DNA of 64,000 nt from assembly GCA_024220505.1 (NCBI GenBank), contig JAKZZE010000014.1:558001-622000 (forward strand). Direction: 5' to 3'. This DNA comes from Rhizopus arrhizus. Its lineage: Eukaryota; Mucoromycota; Mucoromycetes; Mucorales; Rhizopodaceae. Shown piece after piece: positions 38,781 through 51,241 of the stretch. A program made the translations under genes and the position numbers. A model generated the notes under the pieces. It saw only the letters and a list, made by a program, of their open reading frames with translations, had not been told where the DNA came from and made no database searches. Position 1 is the stretch's first letter, and every line of letters starts with the position of its first letter.

Positions 38781-41700
38781 TTAAGATGATGACGGGATAG
38801 CTTTTAGGTCATTTAAGACTTGATCAAATCTATTAGTGCATAATCTTTTAGTGATTTGATCATATTTAATATATATTTGTACGTTTACCTTGATATTCTT
38901 GATTTAGCTTGATCTGATTCTGCTTTTACTAGTGCTGTTAGATTGTCCCAATCTTCTTTAAGACAATCGTACTTAGTCTGCAAATCATTTCGGGTATCGG
39001 TTTCATTATTTAGTGCTTGCTTTAATTCATTTATTTCTGACTCTAATTGAGCTGTGGTTTCATGATTTTGCTTATTGTCTCGTGCTGATTGGCTATTCAC
39101 TTCATTTAATTGTTCTTTTAGCTCTTCTATTTCTGTATTCAAGATATCTAACTTATTTTTGTAGTCTAATTCAAGTTGCTGCATCTTTCCGTTTCTCTCT
39201 ATTGTTTCCTTATCAAATTGATACTGCTTTTCTTTCAAGCTTGCTTTTATGTCTTTATTTTCTTTCTCCAAAACCGCCAGTCTCTCTTTCAATGTCTTGT
39301 TCTCTTCCAATTGCTGAAACAGCTCAAGATTTGCCTGATCTGCTTTCTGTTCTAAATTTTTTTGATTTTCTTCCATTGTTTTAGACTTTTGGTTCAACTC
39401 TGATTCTAGTTCTTCTATACGTTCTTCTGCCATGGTAAATTTTTGAAACAGCTCTTGTTTACTTTCTTCCAGTTCGCGTATAATAGATTGTTCATCCAGA
39501 ATCAATTGTTTCAACTCTACTTGCTGATTTTCAAGCTCTTGGTTACGGGATGCCATCTCATTTGCAGTACTGCTCTGATCTTTTAACTGTGCTTCTAGTG
39601 TATGTATCTTTTGATCTCTTTCTTGCATTTGAATGTCGACACGGTAGGCAGCATTTAGAGGTTTTAATTTGGCATAAACTTTCCACCAGGGCCATTCACG
39701 AAGAGATATGTATATACGAGCATTGCGCTGCATGACACGGATAGCATCTGCTTGGCGAGAAAAGCGGGTCTGAAATTGGCGGGCCAGGCGTGCTCGACAG
39801 TGTGCTTGGAATTGAGTAATGCAGACACCCAATTTATTATCGCGCTGTTCTTCCAATTCGGCTAGTACAGTTGCCTTGAAAAATACTTTTGTCATACCAA
39901 TTTGATATCTTTCCTTGTCCAAATTCAACTGATCAAGGAGTAACTGACAAGCTGTTCTTCCGTCAATAAACGATTCTCTGTTCAATAAGTTTGGACACAA
40001 GATGCCGTACCGTTTCCGGAACTCATCAAAGGATAAGCGATTAGGAAAGCCCTTTCGGCAGATACGGATGCCTTCTAGTACACCATTGCACCGCAGCTGA
40101 TCCAAGACAAGCTTCGTTTGAATCTCTCCTGGTCGCTTTTTATCATTGGGTAAGATACACCGTACAAAGTGAGGATGTGTGACGTAAAGGGTACTCATGA
40201 GAGTTGAGAGCTGCTGCTTGTGTCTTTGACCAACGGTTCCAAATGACCCACTTCCCTTACGAACCTTGAGCATAGATACAAAGCTACTAGTACTATGATT
40301 ATGTGTTCGATCATTATTTTCCTCTTCATATTCTTCAAACAACTTAGCAGTGTGCTTTTGAGATGATCTTGCGAGCAAACGAGTGATATCTTCGTTAAGA
40401 GGATACTTATTTTTTTCTATCCACCCATTTACAGAGTATTCGACATCGCCAGCATAATGTTTTAATATGAATCCATCTTGAAATCGAGTTGTTTTGTACT
40501 TGGCATCTGGGTCGTCATTAATACAAAACTTATTGAGTTTTTGCAGGAATCGTTGATCACTTCCTCTTGGTGCTACACACTCTTCTTCCAAGCAGGATAA
40601 AATACCCACAGGCTACAAAACGGATGTTTAATAAAATGATATATGAGTTTTTAAAGAATACTTTACATTAATTTTTTCAATCAAGTCGATCGTTGGTTGA
40701 AGGTCTTTACCAAAGTCAATATAATCCCAGTTGATCTTTTCTTTTCGGTATTCTTCTTGTTCCAATTCAAACATGTTTTGATTAAAAAATTGCTGAAGTT
40801 TTTCATTTGTATAATTAATGCAAAGCTGCTCAAAGCTATTTGTCTATTACAAAAGAAAAAAAAAAAAAGTATAAATATATACGTATGCCTTTTTTTTTCA
40901 TTTAAAAAGCACACTTGCCTCAAATATTTCGAATCCTGCAATATCCAATACACCAATAAAGCCGGCTTTTTCTTTTGCATTTGGTCCATCGATTGATTTG
41001 TTAATACGTTCCACCAAGAAACCAAAATTTCTTTCATACAAAGTCTTGGCTAATGCATCAATACTAGCAATGACCTGAGCAGGAGATTTAGCTTGAGTGA
41101 CCCAATCCTTTCCAGCCTTGATACGTGGCGCTAATAAGCTTTTTTTAAATCCTTCTGCAGAGATACCCAATAAGTGGCAAACACGTTCAACCATATCAAA
41201 ATTTTTAATATCAGCGCGATCCAGATAACTGGTGATAGAGATATTGCCAAGATGAAGTATAGCAGCAACTATCTTGAATAAGTCCAATTTCTCCTTCTCT
41301 GAAAGACCCATAATATCTAAGGCTTTCTACATACGCAAATAAGATGTTATCCATCGTCCCTTATGCTTATTCATGGTATTTTACCACAAGATTTAAATAT
41401 TCTTCTCTATCATCGACTCCATCAATCCTCTTGTTGGATTGTTTGAGGAAATTATAGTCATCAGCAGTCCCATCCAATAGCAACGATTCTATTATAATGT
41501 GTTATCTGGTGTATTTTAATGCATTTATGCGTATGTATTACTTTTGACATCTTCATCTGCTTCCAAGAGCTGATAAAAAATATGGTAATTTCGTTCTTTG
41601 GGTGTCTGATAGTGTACTCTTGATTTTTCCAATAAGTACCATTCAATATTTGCACCACAGATCTGTGCTCTACTGTTAAATTCAATACGAATGAATTTAC

Positions 41701-42676
41701 CCTACAAATAGTAATGCTAAACGTCATGTCCTTAATAAATATAACTTTTTCTTTTTACTTACAAATCGAGAAGAGTTATTATTGCGAATTGTTTGAGCAT
41801 TACCAAAAGCTTCAAGTATAGGGTTTGCTTGTAATATTTGGTTTTGTAATTCATTTAAATGTTTATCAATAGAGGCCACGACTGTAAGATATTGTATTAC
41901 TTTTTTGGTATTTTCTGTTTTTCCTGCACCCGATTCACCCCTATAGCTATATTAATAAACACGTAAGATCACCTTTATAGCTAATCTTGTACTTGCGTAA
42001 TTAAAATGGATTGATTTTCTCTGTCCTGAACCATATCGTGATAAGCTTGATCTGCTACAGCATAGATATGAGGAGGCATCTCTCCTCTTCTTCTACCCTT
42101 ATAAGATTGAATGTATTCATCTGTATAGATAGGCAGATTTTTATAAGGATTTACAGCTACTAAGAAAAGGCCTGAATAGGTCTAGTAAATAAATAGATGA
42201 GTTTACTGCGTGATAACACAAATTCTCTCTTTTTCTTACATAAACATGATGTGCTTTATATCGAACAGTAAGGTTGTGGATTACAGAAGGTTCATTCAAA
42301 TGAGTAAGCTCAGCCATATCATCCACCATATCAAATTTTGGTGGATTCATTGCTTTTAGTTTTGAGTTATTTACAAAGGCTATCTATACACACATATGTT
42401 TGAATACACATATTTATTATATTTTTCACTATATAATTATATTACCGCTCCATTTTCATATTCTATTTCTATTTTATCTTTGTCTTCATTTAAAATATGG
42501 CCTCTAACGTATCCTTCATGGTCGTCCTCTACCCAAACCCACTTTTTTTCATTAAATCTTGCTTGTGCAACAGCATCCAGAACATTATCCAATTTTGGTC
42601 TAACAAATTTTTTTGAACCATAGCTGTGAATGAATGATCCTCCATATTCTTGATTATCTTTAACAGTAGTAAACAT
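38781..42676 (-). CDS. Class II-like myosin heavy chain with short coiled-coil tail
   Basis: Multi-exon gene. N-terminal SH3-like region ([18 protein letters not shown]), then the motor: P-loop [13 protein letters not shown] (split by a GC-AG intron, 41941..41996), switch I NNNSSRFGKFI, switch [11 protein letters not shown] and the relay/actin regions ([26 protein letters not shown]). Converter and IQ-like stretch: [15 protein letters not shown]...ARLARQFQ. The class II hallmark [13 protein letters not shown] starts the tail. The coiled coil continues only about 265 residues and ends, through a final exon (38781-38825 region) reading [15 protein letters not shown], far short of the ~1000-residue rods of usual myosin II. 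Likely an actin motor with dimerising tail but weak or no filament assembly. Convergent with DOA1. Confidence 0.9.
41941..41996 (-). other. GC-AG intron in the myosin P-loop
   Basis: Canonical [14 protein letters not shown] is restored only by splicing after ATTAC with donor GCAAGT and acceptor CTATAG (56 nt). A nearby GT (GTACAAG) gives the wrong frame with every available AG. Confidence 0.75.
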
Positions 42677-42859
42677 AACGCATATAAAAAATAACTGGAA
42701 AAAAAAATAAAAAAAAAGAGAGAGAGAGAAAGGCACGAGAATAAAATATAATAGAAAAAAATGTACGCGGATTACTTTCTTGATTTCCCTTTCGTTACTT
42801 TATTTGGTGAGTTAGTAAACATCCAAATAAAGAAATTATAACATTCCCCAATAAATAAT

Positions 42860-44107
42860 TTAATAGTCCACATCTCTACGTAATGATGGTGGACAATGTT
42901 GTCTTAGCTTAACGTTGGCTTCTTTAAAAATCTTGGCTGTCATTTCATCCATACCATATGATTTGGAATAAACAACCTCTTTTACTCCTTGTTGAATGAT
43001 TTTTATAGCACAACCTAAAAAATATTTAAAAACACAATAAAACTAAAGTTTGCTTTTGTACCTAAGCATGGACATCTAGGATTTAATGTTAGCCAAAAAA
43101 TGAATTCTATATTGAAAATGCTTTTTATCTCCTTACGTATTACAATAAAGTATGACACCCGCTTCAAAATTGACGCTTCCTCTTCCTGCTTCTAACAGAG
43201 CGTTTTCTTCTGCATGCATACACAAGCATCTATCTAGACCTGTTCCACAAGGTGCTCCTTCGTTACATCGTCCACACCCTCCTTCATTACAATTACGTAA
43301 ACCGCGAGGAGTACCATTATATCCTGTTGCAACCACTCTTGAATCCTTCACTAAGATACAGCCAACTCTTCTCTTCATACAATTTGATCTTCTTGCTGCT
43401 AAATCTGAAAGTTGCATAAAATACGTATCCCAGGAAGGTCGAAGTCGCTCTTTGTCTACAATATTCATTTTATCCAATGTCTCATACAAGCTGAACACAT
43501 CTTGATATGCATTTGTAACTATCAAGTCAGAAGATGTCATCATATTATGTAACGATTTATAGCAGTGTGTCTTTTGTGTATCCTGCGCAGATATGTTGTA
43601 GATATTGCGGTCATCTTGAATTAAAAATTCCTCTAAAGATGGTGAATTTTTCTTTTCGAGTTGTGCTTCACACCTACAAGACACACGATAGTTGGTATCC
43701 TCTTGTGCTTTATCTTGATTTATATTTTTTGACGTTACCTAGTAACTGAACGCTTATATCGCATAGTAACAGGCGCTTCAACAGCTAATAATAGGAAAAA
43801 GGGACGTTTTCTATGTACACCTTAAAATTAAGAAAATAGAGGCCAAAAATAAATATAGACCGTACCTTAACATATCGAGATCTTTACAGTCAATATCACA
43901 AGTAATAAAATTATCTTGCCACCGTTCAGTAACATATACTTGCATGTTGTCTATGTTGTCAAAATATCTTGCATTCGAGTAGACATCTCGATTATAAACG
44001 TCTAAATTCTTTCTAATCGTTAAAAACTCGAAACCATGCCTATTCACAAGATACTCAGCAATGGTATGTTTACCACTACTCTTTGGTCCTATTATACCAA
44101 TAAACAT
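42860..44107 (-). CDS. DCD1: dCMP deaminase with N-terminal P-loop domain
   Basis: The first Met that directly precedes the P-loop (MFIGIIGPKSSGKHT) is taken as start; the frame is open upstream but without another ATG. The N-terminal ~110 residues form a nucleoside-kinase-like P-loop domain, as in other fungal DCD1 proteins (known architecture). The deaminase core follows: RPSWDTYFMQLSDLAARRSNCMKRRVG, VATGYNGTPRG, CMHAEENALLEAG (zinc His and catalytic Glu) and CPCLGC (two zinc Cys). An additional Cys-rich loop (CNEGGCGRCNEGAPCG) is a second, structural zinc site of the family. It converts dCMP to dUMP for dTTP synthesis, allosterically controlled by dCTP/dTTP. The residues TCPCLG come from a 14-nt micro-exon (43062..43075). 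It shares a ~107-bp divergent promoter with TAF12. Confidence 0.94.
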
Positions 44108-44214
44108 TGGAAATAAATAGGATAAGTAAGACCCCTTGAAGTGATGAAAAATAGATAATTTTTTAAAAAAGTCACAAAGCTCTTTTTCTCTTTTTAATCT
44201 TTTTTGAGAACCCA
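44108..44214. promoter_or_regulatory. Compact divergent promoter DCD1 / TAF12
   Basis: Only 107 bp separate the two start codons. The TAF12 side is a T-rich run (CTCTTTTTCTCTTTTTAATC), typical of fungal transcription-start regions. Co-regulation is possible but unproven. Confidence 0.5.
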
Positions 44215-45542
44215 ATGGCTTCTAATCAACCACCTAATAACATGCAGCAATTACCTCAAATGATTAGTCAATACCAGCAAAATATTGAATTTATAAACAA
44301 CAATATTGCTGCAATCCGTAGAAATTTGGAAAGAACAGACATTACTGAAGAAGAAAGAAACCAACTTAAAAAGCAAGAACAAGAACTTCAAGCAAAGCTC
44401 ACAGTTCTTCAGACTTTAATAAATAATTTGGCACCTCAATTAGTAGCTCAAAGCATGCAGCAACGCGCTTTACAACCTAATCAACAGCAACAACAACAAC
44501 AGCAGCAGCAACAGCAGCAACAGCAACAACAACAGCAAGTATTAGGTGCAAACATGAGCGCACCCGGATCACCTGCCACTTTCCAACAGCAGCAACCTCA
44601 ACAACAATCTCAACAACCGCAACAACAGCCTCAACAAACGCTTGCTAATTTTGTGAATAATCCTCAACTTCGTAAATACATACATAAAAAAGGTGATATC
44701 ACGTCTTATTTTTTTCCCCTCTAGGTGCGGCACAACAACAACAGGCTTTGAATAAAATGAGTCTTGCTGCAGCCGCTGCAGCTGCTGCTCATACTGCTGC
44801 TTCACAAAATCCAATGCAATTTTCTTCTCCTGCACCAAGCAACCCAAATACAACAACAACTGGATTTGTCAATCCTATTTTAGCTGCAAGTCTGAAATCT
44901 TCTCCGAGTGCAGCTGCTCTTGCAGCCGCAGCGGCCGTAAAGAACAATGGCATGTTTACATTCTCTGCTAATAATAATAACAACACCAACAATACGAGCA
45001 CCAACATTAATACTAATAATAACGCATCTTTGATTGCGCCTGCATCTGCACCCAAGCCAGCTGCCCCTTCCTTAGATCACGATGGTGTCAACAGAGTTTT
45101 AACAAAACGTAAGATTCAAGAATTGGTATCTCAAATAGATCCAGCAGAGAGATTGGAGCCTGAAGTAGAAGATGTAAGTCAAAAGAGAGAGGGAAAGATT
45201 GTTTTGTTAATTTTTTAAAAGATTTTATTGGAAATTGCTGATGAATTCATCGAGTCTGTTACTACATTTGCTTGCCGATTAGCTAAGCATAGAAAGTCGG
45301 ATACTCTAGAAGTAAAAGATGTTCAACTACACTTAGGTAATGAAGACGGGCTTACTACGTATTATAGACGTTAATTTATTTTGATATTAGAGCGTAATTG
45401 GAATATTCGTATACCAGGATTTGCAGCTGATGATATAAGACCTTTAAGGAAACCTACAGTGTCTTCCACACATCAAAGCAAAATACAAGCTGTCAATACA
45501 GCTAAAAGTCAATTGGCATCGAACCCAAAGAAAGAGCAATAA
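44215..45542 (+). CDS. TAF12: TFIID/SAGA subunit TAF12
   Basis: Exons 44215..44671, 44725..45173, 45222..45336 and 45391..45542; 390 aa. The C-terminal histone fold reads [36 protein letters not shown], then [39 protein letters not shown], the diagnostic TAF12 ending. The N-terminal two thirds are low complexity: Gln-rich (about 19 consecutive Gln at 44482-44538), Ala-rich and Asn/Thr-rich runs, with a short coiled coil at the start ([30 protein letters not shown]). It pairs with TAF4 (or Ada1 in SAGA) through an H2B-like histone fold to build TFIID and SAGA. Intron 1 uses the donor in CTTC|GTAAAT (53 nt) rather than the nearer GTGATA, which would make it only 32 nt. Confidence 0.93.
44482..44538 (+). 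repeat. CAA/CAG tract (poly-Gln) in TAF12
   Basis: 57 nt of mixed CAA and CAG codons encoding about 19 Gln in a row. The mixed codons stabilise it against slippage, but length polymorphism between strains is likely. Confidence 0.9.
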
Positions 45543-46248
45543 ACTTTTTTTATTTAAAAACACAAACCATAAATGGTGAAATAAATCAATTATATTTCTT
45601 TAAAACTGCTTGATTAACCTTGATTTATTATACTCTTATTGCTTAAAGCAGATAATATGCATAATTCGTCTTTCCAGGAGCTTTTATAAGCCATGGAGAG
45701 TAATGGTTCTACTAACAATTTATAAACTACAGAAAACTCAATGCATGCTTCTCAATCATTAAGAAAAATGGATTTTTATATTATCAAAAGGAATAAAAAA
45801 TCCTTTTGAAGGCCAAGGGGGAGGGGAACTTTTAGGGGAACCATTTGGAATGAAAAGAATATGAAATAAATATGATCTGGTTGCCCTAAAGCACGTGAAA
45901 ATTATATAACTAGAGTGGCATCAGGTACAATTTTCAATATAAAAAAAGTTTACTGTCTTTATTCGAAATACAAAAAAAAAGAAAAAAAAATAGAAAAAAA
46001 AGTGAGAGAAAGGGGTAAATTAAATCTTTGTCAGTATGTTGTTGTAAACAATAGTATAAAATTGAGAAAGAAAAAAGTGAATTGAATGTATGAAAAAAGG
46101 GTATTTGTTGTTAATTGTATTAAAAAATGCTTTTTTTTTGTGTGTGTGTGGTATATTGAAAATGAAAAAAGAGGTACTTGTATGTATGTTTGTCTTTGTT
46201 CAACAAAGTGTAAATCTTGTATTATCTACTTGTATAATTATCTTTTTT
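45543..46248. other. Convergent 3' intergenic, TAF12 / Myb gene
   Basis: About 700 bp with no supportable gene. A/T-rich, including a purine-rich stretch (A and G runs around 45960-46010) and a TG run near 46139-46150. Confidence 0.5.
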
Positions 46249-46767
46249 TCAGCAGGGCATGTTATCTTGACTATAATGAGTCAACAAGCGAGTTGAGTTA
46301 ATATCACACTCTTTCCAATTACGATTATTTAAATCAAATGCCAAAGTACCCCAAGCTTGTTTGAATAAGCTTGTGTGTTTCTTGATAGAATTTAACAAAA
46401 CTTTATCTTCGTTCATGCTCCATCTTTTCTTTTGGAAAGACTTTGTACGCAATGTTTTAAAGCGGCCCCAGCAACAACCGCGAGAACGATGAGGTAAATA
46501 TTTAGCAGAGATCATTGCCCAGGATAAACCTTGTAAATAGCCCTTTTCTAATAAATAATCTTCGGTTGCCGTCCACGGTGTACGTGTTTGCTGTTGAGTT
46601 CTTGTTTTTTGAAGAGGAATTGTTACTGAGGATAAAATTGTATCTGATGAGGAAATTGAAGAAGCACTTGACCAAGTTGTGGCAGGTGAAACAGGGTAGC
46701 AATCGAAACTTGGTTTTTCATATTGCTCACCTGAGCATATGTCATTTAACAAACTTTTGATATCCAT
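46249..46767 (-). CDS. Small Myb/SANT-type DNA-binding protein
   Basis: Single exon, 172 aa. Two Myb-like repeats can be seen: TPWTATEDYLLEKGYLQGLSWAMISAKYL...RSRGCCWGRFKTL (Trp, Trp, Phe core) and KKRWSMNEDKVLLNSIKKHTSLFKQAWGTLAFDLNNRNWKEC. The N-terminus is Ser/Thr-rich and acidic (WSSASSISSSDTILSS), a possible activation or regulatory tail. It is likely a nuclear transcription factor of a lineage-specific Myb group; targets unknown. The intron-free structure is unusual in this window and may reflect retroposition or intron loss. It sits at the edge of the largest gene-poor region, whose proximal 150 bp should contain its promoter. Confidence 0.72.
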   Translation of the reverse strand: MDIKSLLNDICSGEQYEKPSFDCYPVSPATTWSSASSISSSDTILSSVTIPLQKTRTQQQTRTPWTATEDYLLEKGYLQGLSWAMISAKYLPHRSRGCCWGRFKTLRTKSFQKKRWSMNEDKVLLNSIKKHTSLFKQAWGTLAFDLNNRNWKECDINSTRLLTHYSQDNMPC

Positions 46768-49700
46768 TATTTTGAGTTAAAGATGCGATTATATTAAAAA
46801 AAAAAAAAAAGGATAAATATGCGTAAATTATTCGTAAACAAATAATATATTAATAGGTATATTTAAAAGATAAAAAAAGAGTAGATTGTAATAGTTTATA
46901 AAACACAAAAGAATTAAAGAGGTATTTTATTTATAGTTTTTTCTTTTCCCCCCCTCTCCCTTCAACCACAGTGTTTGAATTATAATGAAATTGCCCAAAT
47001 ATTATAACATAATAGGGATGGTCCTGTAAAGACATTCTCTACCTGAAAAAAAAAAGCTCCTATAAGATCCTTAAGCCCAAGTAAAGTATTCTTCATGAAA
47101 AGGAGAAAGAAAGAAAAATTAGGAGGAAGGGTCTGCTAAGTCTTTACAAAAGTATATTTATATACGTATGTATTAGCAGCTTAAACAAAACAAGCATAAA
47201 AGGGAGACATAATAGATCCCCTGGAGGATTATGTTATGTAAAAACTCCACTTCCCTATTGTAGTACAATTTGTCAAAAACATCTGTCAACTACATCATGT
47301 CTCATTTATGATATATGCACTACTATTATGAAATTCAATAAAGCAATTATACTAACTCATTTACAAAAAAAAAATAGAAACAATTATGCCTATAGATTCA
47401 TATATAAAGTCACTTTCAAAAGCTAAACATACTGCTTTTGTTTTTCATTATAAGGAAAACAATACATAAAAAGGGCCTTTTGAAATTAACCGAATGAAAT
47501 CAAGATAAACATTAATTTAAAAAGGAGAATACCAATATAAAGGAGGAAGTTGAAGCATGGATACAAAAGAAAAAGGTTAACTCATTCAATGTAATGCTAA
47601 TATAAGCTTTTTAAAACCATAAAAATAATATTCATACTATAGAAAATAAATCAACTGGTTTCGAATAGTTATTTTAATTTTTTTTTTTTTTTTTTTTTTT
47701 TTTTATTAATTTTTATATGCAAAAAGGCGTTTTGTGTTTTTTATGTCATAGTTCTCCTTTCATTGTCTCTCTTTTTGTGCCGATAGCATTTTGCATTTAC
47801 TGAAGAAGGACAATTCGAAGTGCGTTAGCATAAAGCATAAATTACTGGTTCAATTGTTCCCTTACTTCCTTAAGTTCTTTTACTATTCCTTTGTTTTATA
47901 ACCCTGTACCTGCTTGCTAAAAATTACTTTATAAACATTCACTTTATCTTCTTTTTGTATCACTAGTATTTTATGGCAAAAAATGTGTGACCCTAACAAT
48001 TACAATATGGTCAATACAGAATAATTTACTTTAACACAGTAGCTAAGCATAAACCAACATTAAAACGAGCTAACAATCAATTTAAGATGTAAAGAATATG
48101 TTGAAATTATATCTTCATTACTGACTAAGAGCTTTGAATTTAGAATTCATTTTATATATTCACTATATTTGCTGAGCAGCACCCATTACTTTAGCTTTAC
48201 AGTTCTTTTGAAAAACACCATGATTACTGCGGCTCAATGTTGCGCACGTTGTATAAAGACCTTCATTTTTTATTGCTTTAGTCATTCATACGATCGCATG
48301 ATGTGTTAATTAGAAATTAATCTCCATGTTGTTATTAAGCATTTATATTCCCAGTAAGCTATACTAAAATTCATTGGACTGTAACAGGATATAAGTCTAG
48401 AAAAAAAGAGTCATCCAGCTTTTTGACTTACAAATAAATTCTGTTATTGATTATCAATAATTGATTATCCAAATGCTAGAGTTATATTGCCTTATATTAT
48501 AAATCCGAGGAGATACATTTGTTTAGCTAATGGAGCCTTGGTGGAAACAGTCAAGAAGGACAGCTTGATAATCATTAGCCTTGGTAAGATTCCAATTAAG
48601 TCATATGTTATATTTTCCATTTCGATATTCTTTTCGACTTTAGAATCCTCTCTATTTGATTTGTTTTGCTGTTGGAGATTCTAAGTATATACATGCTGGG
48701 GAAGCTAATGGCATTTCTATTAAGGTATACATGCCATATTTTGCCACAAATTTAATGTCTGATTACTGCTAATAACTAGTATTCCACTAATAATGGTTGC
48801 ACTTTAGATGATTTGAAGAGAATGTCAGAAAAATGTGTACTATGTTCACTTAAAAAACATTGGGTATCAAATGTATATTTAAACTGTCGCTCTTGGCATT
48901 GTATTTTAATATAATATACAGTAATTCCTTGACTGGAATATTATCAACGTACTTTATCTTCTTGTTGTAGTACGAAGGAAAGCAACTTTAGAAGTATGTG
49001 AAAAGAGCCTAGTTGTTAAAAAAGTTCTTTTAAACTGAATTAATGAATTGGCTACCCTAAAGTAATAATTAATTATCACATAAACTTTGTATCCTCAAGA
49101 ACCGAATCGTTAGTGACCGCTTCAATGTTCACGAAATTGATATGAAAAAGGCTTTTAGTGGTATGAATACTTGATTTTTATTATGACAATCGTATCGTTA
49201 ATTATTTTTATGAAGTTTGGTTAAAAGAAAGATGAACATGCTGCATAAGATAATGTAAGTGTTTTTGCTGTCACGCAGTGTTTTAATTTTACTATTAGCT
49301 ACAAGTAGTATCTGAAATGAAAAGTAGGCTAATTTGAAGATAATATGTCTTAAGATATTCAAAGATATTAAATGTATGTAGACTCTCGAGAGTATTTTAG
49401 AGGATACTGAAACGGTATTTTATTTGTAATAATAAGAGTTCGGTTTACAGAGACCGTTTACTGAACAAGAGTGCAAGTTTTTATAGGATTCCTATGATTC
49501 TCATACTTAGTTTGGAGAAATAGCTGTATTCATATACTTTAGTGCATATTAGATAACGAAGCATTCTGAAAGTTCGTCAATATCTAACTTGAAAATTTTT
49601 TATAAAGCAGTTGAAGCAAAAAACTTGAAAGGATGTTTGGAAGAAATAGCTGGTATGAATTTAAATCACTTTTTTGGTGAATGATTCTCTCCGAAAGGCA

Positions 49701-51079
49701 ACGTTACTCTAGCTAGTTCAATTCTATTAAAATGTTGAATATTGTTATGGTACTTTGGCCCAAACTTATTATAATCCAAAACCATATTTAGTAATACATG
49801 CGATTTATTAAAGGTATTCATAAAATAAACATTATACAAAGTGAAGAATATATTTTAAAAAAAAAAACGTGCAAGAAATTTCATGACATATAAACATAGC
49901 AGATATTTATTCTTTTTAGAAGATCATTACATTATTTTTGATATACTGAAAAATAAGCAAATTTTCAGACACTCTTTAGTCCATTTTTATTATTGCTGTT
50001 TCTCACATCTAAAACGATACTCAGGAGGGTAAGTCTAATCATGCATAATTGTCTGCACTTCACTTAGAGGTGGAGGTGAGCACATCAGGAAAGAAGACAA
50101 AAGCTATTACAATAAGACTCAATAGAGATAACATAGCCAATGCAATTATTCACTTGTCTGACAGTGAGCAACCTTCTACTTCCAGGATAGATGTTAATAA
50201 GACGTTTTGTTCGCTTTGGACATTTCTCTTGATCAATTTATGTTGATTGAATTTGTAAATAATAGTAAAGACGCTAGTTCTCACCCTGGAGTATAGTCAA
50301 AGCTAATGAAAAAGATAGCTGGCCTGCATTAAAAATTATACATGGCTTGATCAAACACCAACCTTTTTGCAGTGTTCATGTTTATGGTAAACAGTTTTCT
50401 TTGTGTTTCAGAAACAACAATGTCCCTGAAGATTGATGAATTACTCAACTAGCCACACAAAGCTTGACAAAGTTAAAAATTAGTTCAAGTACTAGAATTC
50501 TAGTAGAAATACTAGATAATGAAAGATCGCATGGCTTCTTGCTTCTATTACTGGCAAATATAAATTAAAAGATGAAAAACCTAGCCACCCATTACTTGAC
50601 TTGTTCCAAAAAGATCCATTATTCCACCAGCAAGTAAAAATAATAAAATGCAATGACGTACATCAGTTTGATTATTAACGATGTTCATGCCGCTGTTCTT
50701 TTTACTCTTGCCTCTCCGAACAGTCTTGATAATTTGCTTTATTTTCATGAAGTTGCAAAAGTCAGTAGTAAGGTTGGTCAACATGGCTTAATTAATTCTT
50801 CCACTTTAAAAAAATAATGTATTTTTTATTTACTTTAGAAAGTTAACTAAAGATGCTTTGTATATTTGTAACCTCGAGCATTTATTGAAATGAAAATGGC
50901 CTTTGATGCCTACTAGATAGAATCAACAGCAATGAGAAGTTTATGTATACTATAGCTTCTGTAATGACTGGTTTAACCAGGCTCTATAGTTGATAATATG
51001 ATCAAACTTGGTTCGATGGTGCTTTGAAGGAGCTAGATAGCGCCAAGTTTGAAAAATAAAAAGCTTCCAAGCTCTTTGT

Positions 51080-51120
<41 letters not shown>

Positions 51121-51241
51121 TATCGAAATTAATTATGAGGCGGAAGAAAGAAACTACACTGTTTAGTGAATTTTATGATTTCAATAAACTTTTATCTAAT
51201 ACATGATTTACAGAATACGATTATTAAATTATACACAAATT
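46768..51241. other. Largest gene-poor region, decayed sequence
   Basis: About 4.5 kb. No intact gene is recognised. It contains a 27-T run (47678-47704) and 38 A (51081-51118). Scattered fragments of 60-70 codons: 48487-48684 plus, 50049-50246 plus (LHLEVEVSTSGKKTKAITIRLNRDN), and 50581-50784 minus (MLTNLTTDFCNFMKIKQIIKTV, hydrophobic end). None extends by plausible splicing. Best read as eroded mobile or duplicated DNA; I could not name the source family. Confidence 0.45.
51081..51118. repeat. 38-base poly-A tract
   Basis: Uninterrupted A run at the edge of the largest gene-poor region, about 120 bp beyond the 3' end of uL24m. Confidence 0.9.

Noticed and set aside
43811..44215. Upstream extension of the dCMP deaminase N-terminus
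   Set aside because: No ATG in that part; it would overlap the divergent TAF12 start. Met just before the P-loop fits the family.
44672..44724. 32-nt intron (donor GTGATA) in TAF12
   Set aside because: The donor 21 nt upstream (GTAAAT) gives a normal 53-nt intron and also keeps the frame.
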